Shown: positions 35,752-43,917 of the stretch, piece by piece | Numbering within the stretch: the stretch's first letter is position 1 | Layout of the letters: each line of letters opens with the position of its first letter | Assembly (NCBI GenBank): GCA_029780695.1 | Contig: JAKOYD010000167.1 | Coordinates: 1 to 64,000, forward strand | Source: Pseudomonadota bacterium | GTDB taxonomy: Bacteria > Pseudomonadota > Gammaproteobacteria > Burkholderiales > Burkholderiaceae_C | Direction: 5' to 3' | Length of the DNA stretch: 64,000 nt | The notes under the pieces: model-generated | The model's input: only the letters and a program-made list of their open reading frames with translations | Database searches by the model: none | What the model was told of the DNA's origin: nothing | Program-made: the position numbers and the translations under genes

Positions 35752-37173
35752 GTGTGGATGCAGCTCAAGCAAGCCGAGCAGCCGCAGGACTTCGGCCAGC
35801 CGCCCGGCGGCCCGGATGGTGGCGCGCCGGGCGATGAGCAGGGCGGCGATCAGGACGGTGAGCCGGATGATGGTGGCGGCGGCGACGAGTCGGACGACAT
35901 GGCCGCCCAAAACCCGCCGCAGCAGGACGACGGCGGTCAGGCGCCGGCGGCCGGGCCGGAGCAGGGCGGCGGCGCGCCGGGGGGCGACGAGCAGCAGTTC
36001 GGGAAGGCCGAAGGCGGCGGCAACCCAAACCACGACCCAAAGAACGGGCGATTCACGTCAGGCGCCGGTGGCGGCGTCATTTTCAGCCCGCGCTACGGAG
36101 GTGTGACGCTCTACCACGGCACGACACCCGAGGCCAAGGCTGCCATCGACCAGCAGGGCGTCATGCGTGGCCCGGTGTTCTTTTCGCCGAGCAAGAGTGC
36201 CGCGACGGACTACGCGTCGGACGGCGAGAGCGTGGTTGAAGTGAATGTCCCCGCCGACGCGCTGTGCGTCGATTTCGACCTGCCGGGCGCGCGCCTGCTC
36301 ACGGTCGATGATGCCAACGAGTACACCGGCAACGACTGGACGCTGGACGACTACATCGACGCCGGCTACAGCGTTGGCATCAACGAGTCGCTTGTGGTCG
36401 ACAAGGCGGCGTATGAGGCTGCCGGTGGCGATGCCATGGCAAAAGCCTCTCACGGCGGCAACCCCAACCATGACCCCGAGACTGGCCGGTTCACTAGCCG
36501 AGCGCGCGCCATCCTACTTGGCGCTCCTGTTGCTGTGGTCGAAATGGGGACGATTCAGGCCCGCGAAGGCGAAAAGGCCAGCGATGCGGCGCTTCGTTGG
36601 TTGGCTGAGAACCCGCAGGACGACCTCTCGCGCGAAGGGATTGGCAAGGTGGTTTTCGACCGCAAGTCTGTTTTTGACACGCTCGGTCACGGCTTCAGCG
36701 GGCCGAAGTTGAATGCGCTGGCGGCCGTCCCGGACGTCGTTCGTCACGGCGTCGAACTGGATTCGGATATGGATTGGGACGAGCGTCCGCTCATGAACCG
36801 CATTCTCGCGGCGCCAATCGAGTTGAGCGGCAACCGTTACACCATGTTCGTGCGGCTCTTGCGCGATACGTCAAACCCGAAGTTGCCATCTCGTTTTTAC
36901 GTTCACGAGGCCGTCATCGAGAAGGTCGTCACAAATGAAGAAGCCAGTCCCTTGCTCAAGTTTGGCTCCGATCCTGAAAGCTACAGGGGTAGGAAATCCG
37001 GCGGGACTGGCTTCTATGTAAGTCTCGCACGCCGCGCTCTCGGAGTCAATGATGGCAGCGAATCGGCCGGTGAAACCGAAATCACGAAGTCAGAGGCGGA
37101 GAGATTCGGCCCCATCATCAAAGCCATCGGCATGCCGCCGGTGATCCGCATCCAGCTCCCGGAGGTCGAATGA
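35752..37173 (+). CDS. Phage polyvalent protein fragment with PARP-like ADP-ribosyltransferase signature
   Basis: About 473 residues, open upstream to 35650, start unclear (GTG 35752 or ATG 35758, no good ribosome site), so probably the C-terminal remnant of a larger head or portal-type phage protein. Residues 15-90 are Gly/Asp/Pro-rich. GNPNHDP..GRFTS occurs twice (90-104, 236-249). Residues 119-220 resemble H-Y-E ADP-ribosyltransferases: LYHGT (His122), GPVFFSPSKSA (Phe143 at the usual Tyr) and NESLVVD (Glu212). Residues about 295-395 (GKVVFDRKSVFDTLGHG...FYVHEAVIEK) resemble domain LPD3 of large polyvalent phage proteins. The last codon overlaps the next gene by 4 bases. Confidence 0.65.
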   Translation: MWMQLKQAEQPQDFGQPPGGPDGGAPGDEQGGDQDGEPDDGGGGDESDDMAAQNPPQQDDGGQAPAAGPEQGGGAPGGDEQQFGKAEGGGNPNHDPKNGRFTSGAGGGVIFSPRYGGVTLYHGTTPEAKAAIDQQGVMRGPVFFSPSKSAATDYASDGESVVEVNVPADALCVDFDLPGARLLTVDDANEYTGNDWTLDDYIDAGYSVGINESLVVDKAAYEAAGGDAMAKASHGGNPNHDPETGRFTSRARAILLGAPVAVVEMGTIQAREGEKASDAALRWLAENPQDDLSREGIGKVVFDRKSVFDTLGHGFSGPKLNALAAVPDVVRHGVELDSDMDWDERPLMNRILAAPIELSGNRYTMFVRLLRDTSNPKLPSRFYVHEAVIEKVVTNEEASPLLKFGSDPESYRGRKSGGTGFYVSLARRALGVNDGSESAGETEITKSEAERFGPIIKAIGMPPVIRIQLPEVE

Positions 37174-37439
37174 AGCCCGCCAGCAAGCACCCCGCCGTCA
37201 CGGGCGGCAAGATCGGCGCCCGCATGGCGCGGCTGGGCGGTGAGCCCAACAAGCCCACCACGCCGGGCGGTCGGGGCGGCTACGACGTGGACGACGAGGT
37301 GTTCTTCACCCACGCCAGCGGCGGCCCCGGCTCCGGTCGCGTGGTCTGCCACGGCCAGCACGGCTGCACGGTGGATGACGCCGGCGGCGCGCGGCATCAG
37401 GTCACGTGGGATCGGGTGCTGGTCGGTTGGGCGGTGTGA
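37170..37439 (+). CDS. Small phage protein with an SH3-like strand-rich core
   Basis: An 89-residue protein: basic N-terminus, Pro/Gly linker, then GYDVDDEVFFTHASGGPGSG, RVVCHGQHGCTVDDAGGARH and VTWDRVLVGW. The pattern (binding-surface strands, short turns) looks like small SH3-like beta barrels. I recall it directly after portal/MuF-like genes in phages; function unknown. It is coupled to the polyvalent gene by ATGA. Confidence 0.65.
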   Translation: MKPASKHPAVTGGKIGARMARLGGEPNKPTTPGGRGGYDVDDEVFFTHASGGPGSGRVVCHGQHGCTVDDAGGARHQVTWDRVLVGWAV

Positions 37440-37605
37440 TCGGACGCGTCCGCTCACTATCGGACGCCTGTCGACCCAAAAAAGCCCGTCCTCTCATCGC
37501 CCGGCGCACACCGCGTGCGGAATGCCCAACTGCCCGCCGCAGTAGCTCTGTTTCGCGCCTGAAGTCGCTGGTTATTCGCTGCTGCCCGGTGGCATGCCGG
37601 CAAGC

Positions 37606-37631
37606 AAAAAGGGCGTGTGTTCTGCACGCCC
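37606..37631 (-). terminator. Rho-independent terminator of the small-gene operon
   Basis: GGGCGTG (37611-37617) and CACGCCC (37625-37631) form the stem; the AAAAA at 37606-37610 is the T-tract on the minus strand. It ends the coupled minus-strand block 37660-39518. The 220-base spacer 37440-37659 holds no gene. Confidence 0.75.
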
Positions 37632-37659
37632 CCACCAGAATTCGGAACAGCGTGCAGAT

Positions 37660-37899
37660 TCAGCCGGCCAGCTTGGCGGTCTTGGCTTCCCCAGCAAAGT
37701 CGCCCAGCAGGCCGAGCACGGCGGCGAGCGCGACGGCATCGCCCGTCAGGGCCTGCTCGACGGCGCGCTGGATCAGCTCCGTGGCGTGCGGCGCCGCGTA
37801 TGTGGCCACTGCCCGGCGCAACGCCGCCGCGTTGATCGTCGTGCGCCCACGCGGCCGGCCGCCGGGGTTGCCGCTGCGGCCTTTGGCGAACCGACTCAC
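37660..37899 (-). CDS. DUF5681 domain phage protein
   Basis: A 79-residue protein with the DUF5681 pattern FAKGRSGNPGGRPRGRTT at its N-terminus, followed by two helices. DUF5681 proteins occur next to terminase genes and their N-terminus looks like a DNA-binding arm; some act with or as small terminase-type proteins, but that is not shown here. The GTG start at 37899 overlaps the upstream gene stop by 4 bases. Confidence 0.75.
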   Translation of the reverse strand: MSRFAKGRSGNPGGRPRGRTTINAAALRRAVATYAAPHATELIQRAVEQALTGDAVALAAVLGLLGDFAGEAKTAKLAG

Positions 37900-38429
37900 T
37901 GGCGCACCCCGAGCCCGGTGAACGAATTGAACCGCGCGAGATTCAACAGCGTCTGGTGCAAGGGAAACACTTCGCCGAACGTCCGCACGTGGCCTCGTTC
38001 CCGTACTGCCTCCCAGACCTGGCCCAGCGCCTGAACGTAGGCGGCTTCGACTTCGCGCGTGCGCTCGATGAGCGCGTCGAACTCGGCCTGCTGCTGGTGC
38101 TCCTGCAGAGCCGCTTCGGCGCGCGCCAAGGCATTGCGCTGCTCACCGGGGAACAACTGGTCGGCCTTCGCCTGCGCATCGGCCAGCAGTTCGCGGAGCA
38201 CATCGAGGTCGCCGGCCAGCGCCACGAACTCAGTTGCCTCCGCCTCGCTGGATTCGCCAGCCAGACGGCGGTGCGTGATCTCGCTGCGGCGGCTTTCGCA
38301 GTCGGCAATCCGCTGCTGCAGGCGGCCAACCTCGCCGACGGCGGCGGTGTGGACCGCCTGCGCTTCCTCCAGCGCGAGGCGGGCGCGGGCGATGCTGCGG
38401 GCGTGGTGGTCAATGATGGCTGTGCTCAT
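37896..38429 (-). CDS. Phage coiled-coil protein of unknown function
   Basis: A 177-residue protein dominated by long heptad-rich helices (residues about 10-140: RARLALEEAQAVHTAAVGEV, RLQQRIADCESRRSEI, ALARAEAALQEHQQQAEFDA). No catalytic motif is visible. It overlaps the genes on both sides by 4 bases, so it is one of five coupled genes. A structural or scaffolding role is possible but not shown. Confidence 0.65.
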   Translation of the reverse strand: MSTAIIDHHARSIARARLALEEAQAVHTAAVGEVGRLQQRIADCESRRSEITHRRLAGESSEAEATEFVALAGDLDVLRELLADAQAKADQLFPGEQRNALARAEAALQEHQQQAEFDALIERTREVEAAYVQALGQVWEAVRERGHVRTFGEVFPLHQTLLNLARFNSFTGLGVRQ

Positions 38430-38836
38430 GCGTGCTCCTGCGGGGTGGCGGGGAAAGTGGCAGCCGCTGCGTCCACGGCTGCCTGAAACTGCTGGCGGAT
38501 CGGTGCGGCGATCTGCTCGATGGCCTGCTCGCGCACGTCGGCGGCCAGCGACTCGATCTCGCTCATACGCTTGCCTGCCCCGGCCATGTCCGCCTGTAGG
38601 CGCGTCACATCCGCACGGGCCTGCGTCGGGTTGCGGCCGGCGCCGATGGCGGCACGGACGGCGTGTTCGGCATCGCCCAGCTCGCGCTGCAGTTGGCGAT
38701 GCCGGGCCTGCTCGGCTTCGAGGGCTTCGCGCAGCAGCGCCAGCGTGGCGAGTGCTGGGCCGGTGCGGGTCTGGCCGTCCGGGCGGGTGAGCTTGAACAT
38801 CGGCGTACTGCCGACGATGACGGATTCGACCTTCAT
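38426..38836 (-). CDS. Phage coiled-coil protein of unknown function
   Basis: A 136-residue protein: a short beta-like start MKVESVIVGSTPMFKLTRPD, then a predicted coiled coil from about residue 30 to 105 (LLREALEAEQARHRQLQREL; GKRMSEIESLAADVREQAIE). Unknown function. Coupled by 4-base overlaps with both neighbours. Confidence 0.65.
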   Translation of the reverse strand: MKVESVIVGSTPMFKLTRPDGQTRTGPALATLALLREALEAEQARHRQLQRELGDAEHAVRAAIGAGRNPTQARADVTRLQADMAGAGKRMSEIESLAADVREQAIEQIAAPIRQQFQAAVDAAAATFPATPQEHA

Positions 38837-39102
38837 GTCTCAACCTCCCGGAGCGCGCTGGAAACGATGCCGCTGGCGTACAGCGCGGCGGCTTGGTCGA
38901 ACTGATTGGCTGTGCCACCGCCGGCGGCGCGGATCGCGCATGCCCGGGTCATCAGTTCACTCCATTTCCGGCGAGTGGCTTCGGCGAGGGCGCGACGGCG
39001 GATGCGGGCGATGAGGCCGTCAACCACCTGCGCCACCGGCGCGCGCGGCAGCGGGGCGCGCTTGACCGTCGTGGCGCCCAGAGGGCGAACGCCGGGCGTC
39101 AC
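38833..39102 (-). CDS. Small phage protein of unknown function
   Basis: An 89-residue basic protein starting at a GTG (39102): VTPGVRPLGATTVKRAPLPR, then two helices (VVDGLIARIRRRALAEATRR; KWSELMTRACAIRAAGG). No recognised domain. The GTGA start/stop overlap with the upstream gene decides the start. Confidence 0.55.
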   Translation of the reverse strand: MTPGVRPLGATTVKRAPLPRAPVAQVVDGLIARIRRRALAEATRRKWSELMTRACAIRAAGGGTANQFDQAAALYASGIVSSALREVET

Positions 39103-39518
39103 AGGAACTTCCCCGGATGGGCGAGGCGTTCCCGCAGTTCCGCGTCGAGCTGCGCGGCGCGGTCGAGTGCGCTGAAGCTCTTGAACATCAGCTCCGGCGC
39201 GGCATTCGTGATCGGCGCCGCCGGCGTCATGGCCTTCGCCATCGGCTGGGCGGCGTGGCGCGCCGGGGCGCTGACAGCGGGCCGTACGGCGCGTTTGGCG
39301 GCGAGTGGCGGGGTAGGTGCCACCTTGGCCCGTGCGAGGCGCGCTGCGGTCTTCTTTGCCGCCGCAGTGGGCTTGGCAGCGGGGACGCCTTCGCCGACGA
39401 ACTGCAGCACGTGGCCGGCGACGACCGTGGCGAGCGACGACTGATTTTCGGCCTTGGTGATGGTGTTCGCCGCAGTGGCGATGGCGGCGCCCCAATCTCG
39501 GGGAAGAACAGCTTGCAT
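39099..39518 (-). CDS. Small phage protein, Ala/Pro-rich, of unknown function
   Basis: A 139-residue protein: MQAVLPRDWGAAIATAANTI and TKAENQSSLATVVAGHVLQF form the N-terminal helices; residues 45-110 are an Ala/Lys/Pro-rich basic linker; the end (FKSFSALDRAAQLDAELRER) is helical. It is the first gene of the coupled minus-strand block. No function known to me. Confidence 0.6.
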   Translation of the reverse strand: MQAVLPRDWGAAIATAANTITKAENQSSLATVVAGHVLQFVGEGVPAAKPTAAAKKTAARLARAKVAPTPPLAAKRAVRPAVSAPARHAAQPMAKAMTPAAPITNAAPELMFKSFSALDRAAQLDAELRERLAHPGKFL

Positions 39519-39564
39519 TGATGCTCCTGATTTGGGCCGGTTTTCGGCCTGAATCAGTGTGCTG

Positions 39565-40224
39565 TCACGACACTTCGCAAGGGGTCGCGGCACGGCCATG
39601 TGCGGCACGCCGGCGGCAACGCCGGGGAGACGGCGGCCAGCCGTAGGCCACGGCCAGGTTCGGCCCGACCTCGATGTCGACGAGCCGCGTGCCCGGCTGT
39701 GCAGCGGCGAGCCAGCGCTCGACCTCCGCGCGGCCGGTGGCGACCGTCTGGATCAGCGCCCCGCCCGCCACGCGTCTGATCTCCGGTGCCAACACGGAAG
39801 ACCCGACTTGCATGGTCACTTGGCCTTCAACCAGCGCCGTGACGCGGTGCAGCCCCGACGCGACCTCACAGGGCTTGGTGCCCTTGGCGTTCACGCCGCT
39901 CAGTGTCTCCCTCTGCCGGTTGAAGCAGCTCGCGCACAGGTGCGGCCCGATCAGTCGCCGTGCGGGCCTTTCGCACCGGACGCAGCGCAGCCGCAGCAGC
40001 GGTGCCGGGCTGGTGTCAGTGGATTCCCGGGCTACCCTGCGCGTCGGCTGCTGCAGCCCGAATGTCTTGGCGTGAGCGGCGCCAATGGGACATTCGACGC
40101 ACGGGTCGTAGCGTGCTGCCGAGTGGAATTTGGCGCAGCTCTGGGGGGTGATGGCTGCCCGCAGCCGACTGCATTGGAAAACCGGCGGTGTGCCCGGCAG
40201 GATTTCGAACAGCGTGACGCCCAT
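39565..40224 (-). CDS. Cys-rich phage protein with zinc-ribbon-like motifs
   Basis: A 219-residue protein with three Cys clusters: PQSCAKFH and DPCVECPIGAAHA near the N-terminus, and LRCVRCERPARRLIGPHLCA then SCFNRQRE in the middle, resembling small zinc ribbons. The C-terminal half (GGALIQTVATGRAEVERWLA) has no match I know. The ATG at 40224 is used; the in-frame TTG at 40239 is less likely. Phage proteins with CxxCPIGxxHA are familiar but unassigned. Confidence 0.6.
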   Translation of the reverse strand: MGVTLFEILPGTPPVFQCSRLRAAITPQSCAKFHSAARYDPCVECPIGAAHAKTFGLQQPTRRVARESTDTSPAPLLRLRCVRCERPARRLIGPHLCASCFNRQRETLSGVNAKGTKPCEVASGLHRVTALVEGQVTMQVGSSVLAPEIRRVAGGALIQTVATGRAEVERWLAAAQPGTRLVDIEVGPNLAVAYGWPPSPRRCRRRAAHGRAATPCEVS

Positions 40225-40259
40225 CCCGCCAGTGGGCAATCACGACTGGTGCTCTCGCA

Positions 40260-40290
40260 AAAAGAAGGCCCGCTCCAAAAGGGCGGGCCT
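40260..40290 (-). terminator. Rho-independent terminator
   Basis: AGGCCCGC (40266-40273) and GCGGGCCT (40283-40290) form an 8-bp stem; the A-rich AAAAGAA before it supplies the T-tract on the minus strand. It would end transcription coming from the 40434-40700 gene. Confidence 0.7.
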
Positions 40291-40433
40291 CCACCGTCTT
40301 CGCCGATCTTCGAGGCTCCACTGAGCCGGGGTTCTCCCATCGGTGGCTACCACCCCAAAGGGGCCGGTAACGGCATGCACGCAATCAGTGTACCCCAGCC
40401 CGCGCGCCCTGATGGGCAGCTACCGACGCCCCG

Positions 40434-40700
40434 TCACGCCAGACCGTGCCGCTTGAGGATCGCGCCCAGCTTGCCGTCGGGGATGGTTCCGACGAACTCA
40501 CCGGCTGCCGCCAGACGCTCTGCGTCGGTGCCTTTGAACAGGTGCGTTTCCCGCAAATCATTGCGCTCCAGTCCGGCGTCCCAAGCTGCCGCCAACAGCT
40601 CCGCCGTGAGCAGCATCGCTGCTTGCTGTCGGTCGCTCCAATCGGCCAGGGCATCTTTGGCTGCCGTGGCGAGGATTCCTGCAGGGTCGAAGTGGAACAT
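40434..40700 (-). CDS. Small protein of unknown function
   Basis: An 88-residue mostly helical protein (MFHFDPAGILATAAKDALAD, QQAAMLLTAELLAAAWDAGL, AERLAAAGEFVGTIPDGKLG). No domain recognised. It is divergent from the antirepressor gene, 70 bases away, in the usual position of a small early-region gene. Confidence 0.55.
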   Translation of the reverse strand: MFHFDPAGILATAAKDALADWSDRQQAAMLLTAELLAAAWDAGLERNDLRETHLFKGTDAERLAAAGEFVGTIPDGKLGAILKRHGLA

Positions 40701-40770
40701 CCGGTGATCATGCCAGCGGCGTGGGCGCGGCGATCAGCGAACAAGTCTGCAACGATCTGGGGGAGTGAAC

Positions 40771-41481
40771 ATGAGCAGCATCATCAACATCGCCGCCGCG
40801 CCGCTGACGATGACCAGCCGCGAGATTGCGGAGCTGACTGGCAAGCAGCATGCCCACGTCATGCGCGACATACGTGCCATGATGGAGGCGCTTGAGCAGA
40901 ATCCAGATTTGGATTCGGTCTGTCGGACAACGACTTACGCCGGATCGAACGGGCAAGCCTACGATCAGTACGAACTGGACAAGGACACCTGCCTGACCCT
41001 GCTGCTTGGGTACGACGCGGTGGCACGCATGAAGGTGGTCAAGCGCTGGCAGGAGCTGGAAGCCAAGGCGGCTCGCCCAGCCATCCCGCCCACCTATGCG
41101 GAGGCGCTGCGTCTGGCGGCAGACTTGAAATGGGCCGTTCCGGGAATTCCCGGAACGAGGGAAATCGAGTTGGAGAAACTGCCCATCCGCGTCGTCGCCA
41201 TCGACGGCGAGGTCTGGTTTGTGGGCAAGGATGTGGCCGAGGTGCTGGGTTACAAGGACGCCACCAATGCCATGAAGCAACATTGCCGTGGGGTGGCGAA
41301 ACACCACCCCATCCTCGACAGCCTCGGCCGCACGCAGGAAGCCCGCATCCTCTCCGAGCCCGACGTGCTGCGCCTCATCGTCAGCAGCAAGCTCCCGGCC
41401 GCCGCGCGGTTCGAGAGCTGGGTGTTCGATGAAGTCCTGCCGACCCTCCTAGAATCGGCTGCGGAGAAGGAGACGACATGA
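40771..41481 (+). CDS. Rha-BRO fusion antirepressor-like protein
   Basis: A 236-residue two-domain protein. Residues about 12-105 match the phage regulatory Rha/pRha domain (LTMTSREIAELTGKQHAHVM; YAGSNGQAYDQYELDKD; TLLLGYDAVARMKVVKRW). Residues about 130-232 match the BRO-N antirepressor domain (IRVVAIDGEVWFVGKDVAEV; SEPDVLRLIVSSKLPAAARF; VFDEVLPTL). Both domains alter phage gene expression, usually by countering a repressor. The ATG at 40771 follows GGGGGAG; a GTG at 40765 is possible. The stop overlaps the GIY-YIG gene by 4 bases. Confidence 0.85.
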   Translation: MSSIINIAAAPLTMTSREIAELTGKQHAHVMRDIRAMMEALEQNPDLDSVCRTTTYAGSNGQAYDQYELDKDTCLTLLLGYDAVARMKVVKRWQELEAKAARPAIPPTYAEALRLAADLKWAVPGIPGTREIELEKLPIRVVAIDGEVWFVGKDVAEVLGYKDATNAMKQHCRGVAKHHPILDSLGRTQEARILSEPDVLRLIVSSKLPAAARFESWVFDEVLPTLLESAAEKETT

Positions 41482-42458
41482 AAAACAAAGCGCGATCCAT
41501 CGCGATTTTCCTGCTTGACGGAGAGCCGGACGGCGTCCGCACCGCTGAGATTCCGATGTCCACCATCATTGCCTTGGCGTTCCGCAGCAATCAAATGGCG
41601 CGGGTGCGCAAGGAGTTCGAGGGCCTAATTGATAGAGCCGGGGTCTACGTGCGCGTCGGGTTCGACGATGACAACAGGCAGAGGGCCTACATCGGTGAAT
41701 CAGAAAACGTCCTGAGACGGTTGCAGAGATGGGGCGTTGGCAAGGACGAAGAAACCGACGACAAGTTCTCCGAGGTGTTGGTGTTCGTCTCAAAAGACCA
41801 AGCCATGACTGGGTCGCATGCCCGGTATGCCGAAGCCGAACTCATCAAGGCCGCGAAGGACAACCCGCACTGGGTTGTGCCAAACAAACAGAACCCCGCC
41901 TCCACAGGCAAGCTGCCAAAGCCAGACGAGTTCTTCATGGACGAGTTTGTCGATCAGGCGAAAACTCTAGCCGGCGCACTGGGGTGCAACGTATTCAAAA
42001 CGCTGCCACAAAAGCAAGCCACCACGGCAGCACCCTCATCCTCTGGCGCGGAGTCCGTATACAGCCCCACGTTTCAGATGGTCGGCTCCGAGTATTCAGC
42101 CACAGCCGCCGTTCTGCTGACCACCGGGGAGATCGTCGTTCGAGCTGGTTCGTTCATCAAACCGCAAGCTGCCCCCAGCACTCCCAAGGGCGCACAGAAG
42201 CTACGAGAGTCAATGCTCGCGGACGGTGTGTTGGTAAACCAGAATCAGCAAATCGTGTTCGCCATGGACTACCCGTTCCCGTCAGCCAGCGCGGCTGCGG
42301 CTGTCGTGGCAGGTAACAGCGTCGCAGGCACGTCGTCTTGGCGCCTCATGGACAACCCGGCCATCTCCTATGGCGACTGGAAGGAAGCCGAAGAGGCGAA
42401 GGCGGCTGCTCCTGCAGAGGATGGGGCCGACGTCGAAGCCGACCCCGACCCCACATAA
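41478..42458 (+). CDS. GIY-YIG domain protein with DUF4357
   Basis: A 326-residue protein. The GIY-YIG nuclease core is at about residues 52-130 (GVYVRVGFDD...AYIGESENVLRRLQRW, with Arg following, and the metal Glu in ARYAEAELI). The C-terminal region about 205-290 (AATAAVLLTTGEIVVRAGSFI...ADGVLV) matches DUF4357. Such proteins are common next to restriction-modification or phage early genes and may cut DNA; the target is unknown. It is translationally coupled to the antirepressor by ATGA. Confidence 0.8.
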   Translation: MKNKARSIAIFLLDGEPDGVRTAEIPMSTIIALAFRSNQMARVRKEFEGLIDRAGVYVRVGFDDDNRQRAYIGESENVLRRLQRWGVGKDEETDDKFSEVLVFVSKDQAMTGSHARYAEAELIKAAKDNPHWVVPNKQNPASTGKLPKPDEFFMDEFVDQAKTLAGALGCNVFKTLPQKQATTAAPSSSGAESVYSPTFQMVGSEYSATAAVLLTTGEIVVRAGSFIKPQAAPSTPKGAQKLRESMLADGVLVNQNQQIVFAMDYPFPSASAAAAVVAGNSVAGTSSWRLMDNPAISYGDWKEAEEAKAAAPAEDGADVEADPDPT

Positions 42459-42552
42459 CCCCTGCCGACCGCCCTACGGCTTGCACAGCGGCCCTACGCT
42501 GGGCGTTCGGGGCAGGGCTGGTGGTAGGGGTGCTACCCGGCGCGCAAACCCC

Positions 42553-43917
42553 TCACAGCTCGAAACGCTCGACCTTCTTCTGCATCGGCCGCTCGGTGGT
42601 TTCCTCCCAACGCTGGAACGCACCTTCGAAGCGCAGGTGACACGGGCCTGTCACGCCGCCCCGCGCCTTCGCCACGTCCGCCAGAATCGCCATGGCGCCG
42701 TCGCTCAGTTCGCCCTCGCGGGAAAGCAGTACGACGCTGTCGGCGTCTTCCTCGATGCTGCCGGATTCTTTCAAGTCGGCCATGACCGGACGGCCGCCGG
42801 TGCGCTTCTCGACCTCGCGATTGAGCTGCGACAGCACGACGGTGGACACTCCCAGCTCCATGGCCAGCGCCTTCAGGCCCCGGCTCAGTTCTTCGAGCTG
42901 ATGGTGTCGGTTGCTGTCGCGTTTGCCGGCACTCGCGGCACAGAGCTGCAAGTAGTCCAACACCACCACGCGGACGCCGTGGCGTCGCACCATGCGGCGC
43001 GCGATGGAGCGGATAGCTGCGAGGCTCAAGCCGCCTTCGCTGTGCAAATACAGCGGCAGGTCTTTCAGGCGCTGCGCGCCCTCCGTCACCCGTGCCCAGC
43101 CGTCCTGTGACAGTTGCCCCGTCGAGATGCCACCCATGTCGGCGCGGCCGAGATTCGCCACGATGCGATCCATCAACTCGGGCTGCTCCATCTCTTGGCT
43201 GACGAACAGCACCGGCTCGCCGCGCGCAGCCACGTTCAGCAGAACTTGCATTGCCAAGCTGCTCTTGCCCACTGAGGGGCGCGCGGCGATGACGATCTGG
43301 CGCCCCGGCTTCAGGCCACCCCCCAACCGGCGATCAATGGCTGGGAAACCCGTGCTGATGCCTGCTTGGATGCGTCCCTCTGCGAGGTCGTTTACCCGGT
43401 CGAGGAACGCCACCGCGAGGCTGTCCACGCGCTGCGGCTCGCGGTCGCCGTGACGCACTTCGATGCCGCTGAACAGGCCCAGAGCCTGCTCGATGGCGTG
43501 GGCGGGCGCCGTGTTCGACAGCGCCAACGCGCGCGCCTGCTCGGCCGCGCCAACGATCTGGCGCAGGATCGACTTCTCGCGCACGATCTCGGCATAGCGG
43601 CGGATGTTGTGGGTGCTGGGGAGGTACTGGGCCAGCGAGTTGAGGTAGACCAAGCCGCCGATCTCGTCACCCTTGCCTTGGCGCTGCAGTGCTTCGTGAA
43701 CCGTGATCACGTCGGCCGGCTTTCCGGCGTGGATCAGCTTGGCGATTGCCGCGAAGACGAGGCGATGCTCGCGGCGATAGAAATCGCCTTCGGTCAGCAG
43801 GTCGTCGACGCGCTCGTATGCACGGTTGTCGAGCAGCAGGCCGCCGAGCAGGCTGGCTTCCGATTCGGCCGAGTGGGGCGGCACTTGGAGGTGCAGGGTG
43901 TCGGTCATGTCGCTCAT
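42553..43917 (-). CDS. DnaB-like replicative helicase
   Basis: A 454-residue phage-type DnaB. The N-terminal domain carries PPHSAESEASLLGGLLLDNR and VITVHEALQRQGKGDEIGGL; the RecA-like domain has AARPSVGKSSLAMQ (Walker A), FVSQEMEQPELMDRI, VVLDYLQL (Walker B), VVLSQLNREVE and SGSIEEDADSVVLLSR. It unwinds DNA at the element's replication fork. The start at 43917 overlaps the stop of the replication protein gene by 4 bases. The sequence is distinct from a housekeeping dnaB by context and length. Confidence 0.9.
   Translation of the reverse strand: MSDMTDTLHLQVPPHSAESEASLLGGLLLDNRAYERVDDLLTEGDFYRREHRLVFAAIAKLIHAGKPADVITVHEALQRQGKGDEIGGLVYLNSLAQYLPSTHNIRRYAEIVREKSILRQIVGAAEQARALALSNTAPAHAIEQALGLFSGIEVRHGDREPQRVDSLAVAFLDRVNDLAEGRIQAGISTGFPAIDRRLGGGLKPGRQIVIAARPSVGKSSLAMQVLLNVAARGEPVLFVSQEMEQPELMDRIVANLGRADMGGISTGQLSQDGWARVTEGAQRLKDLPLYLHSEGGLSLAAIRSIARRMVRRHGVRVVVLDYLQLCAASAGKRDSNRHHQLEELSRGLKALAMELGVSTVVLSQLNREVEKRTGGRPVMADLKESGSIEEDADSVVLLSREGELSDGAMAILADVAKARGGVTGPCHLRFEGAFQRWEETTERPMQKKVERFEL

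Noticed and set aside
35059..36033. 324-codon minus-strand frame containing HigB
   Set aside because: Only the last 92 codons resemble a protein family; the N-terminal part has no similarity and is antisense to the polyvalent gene.
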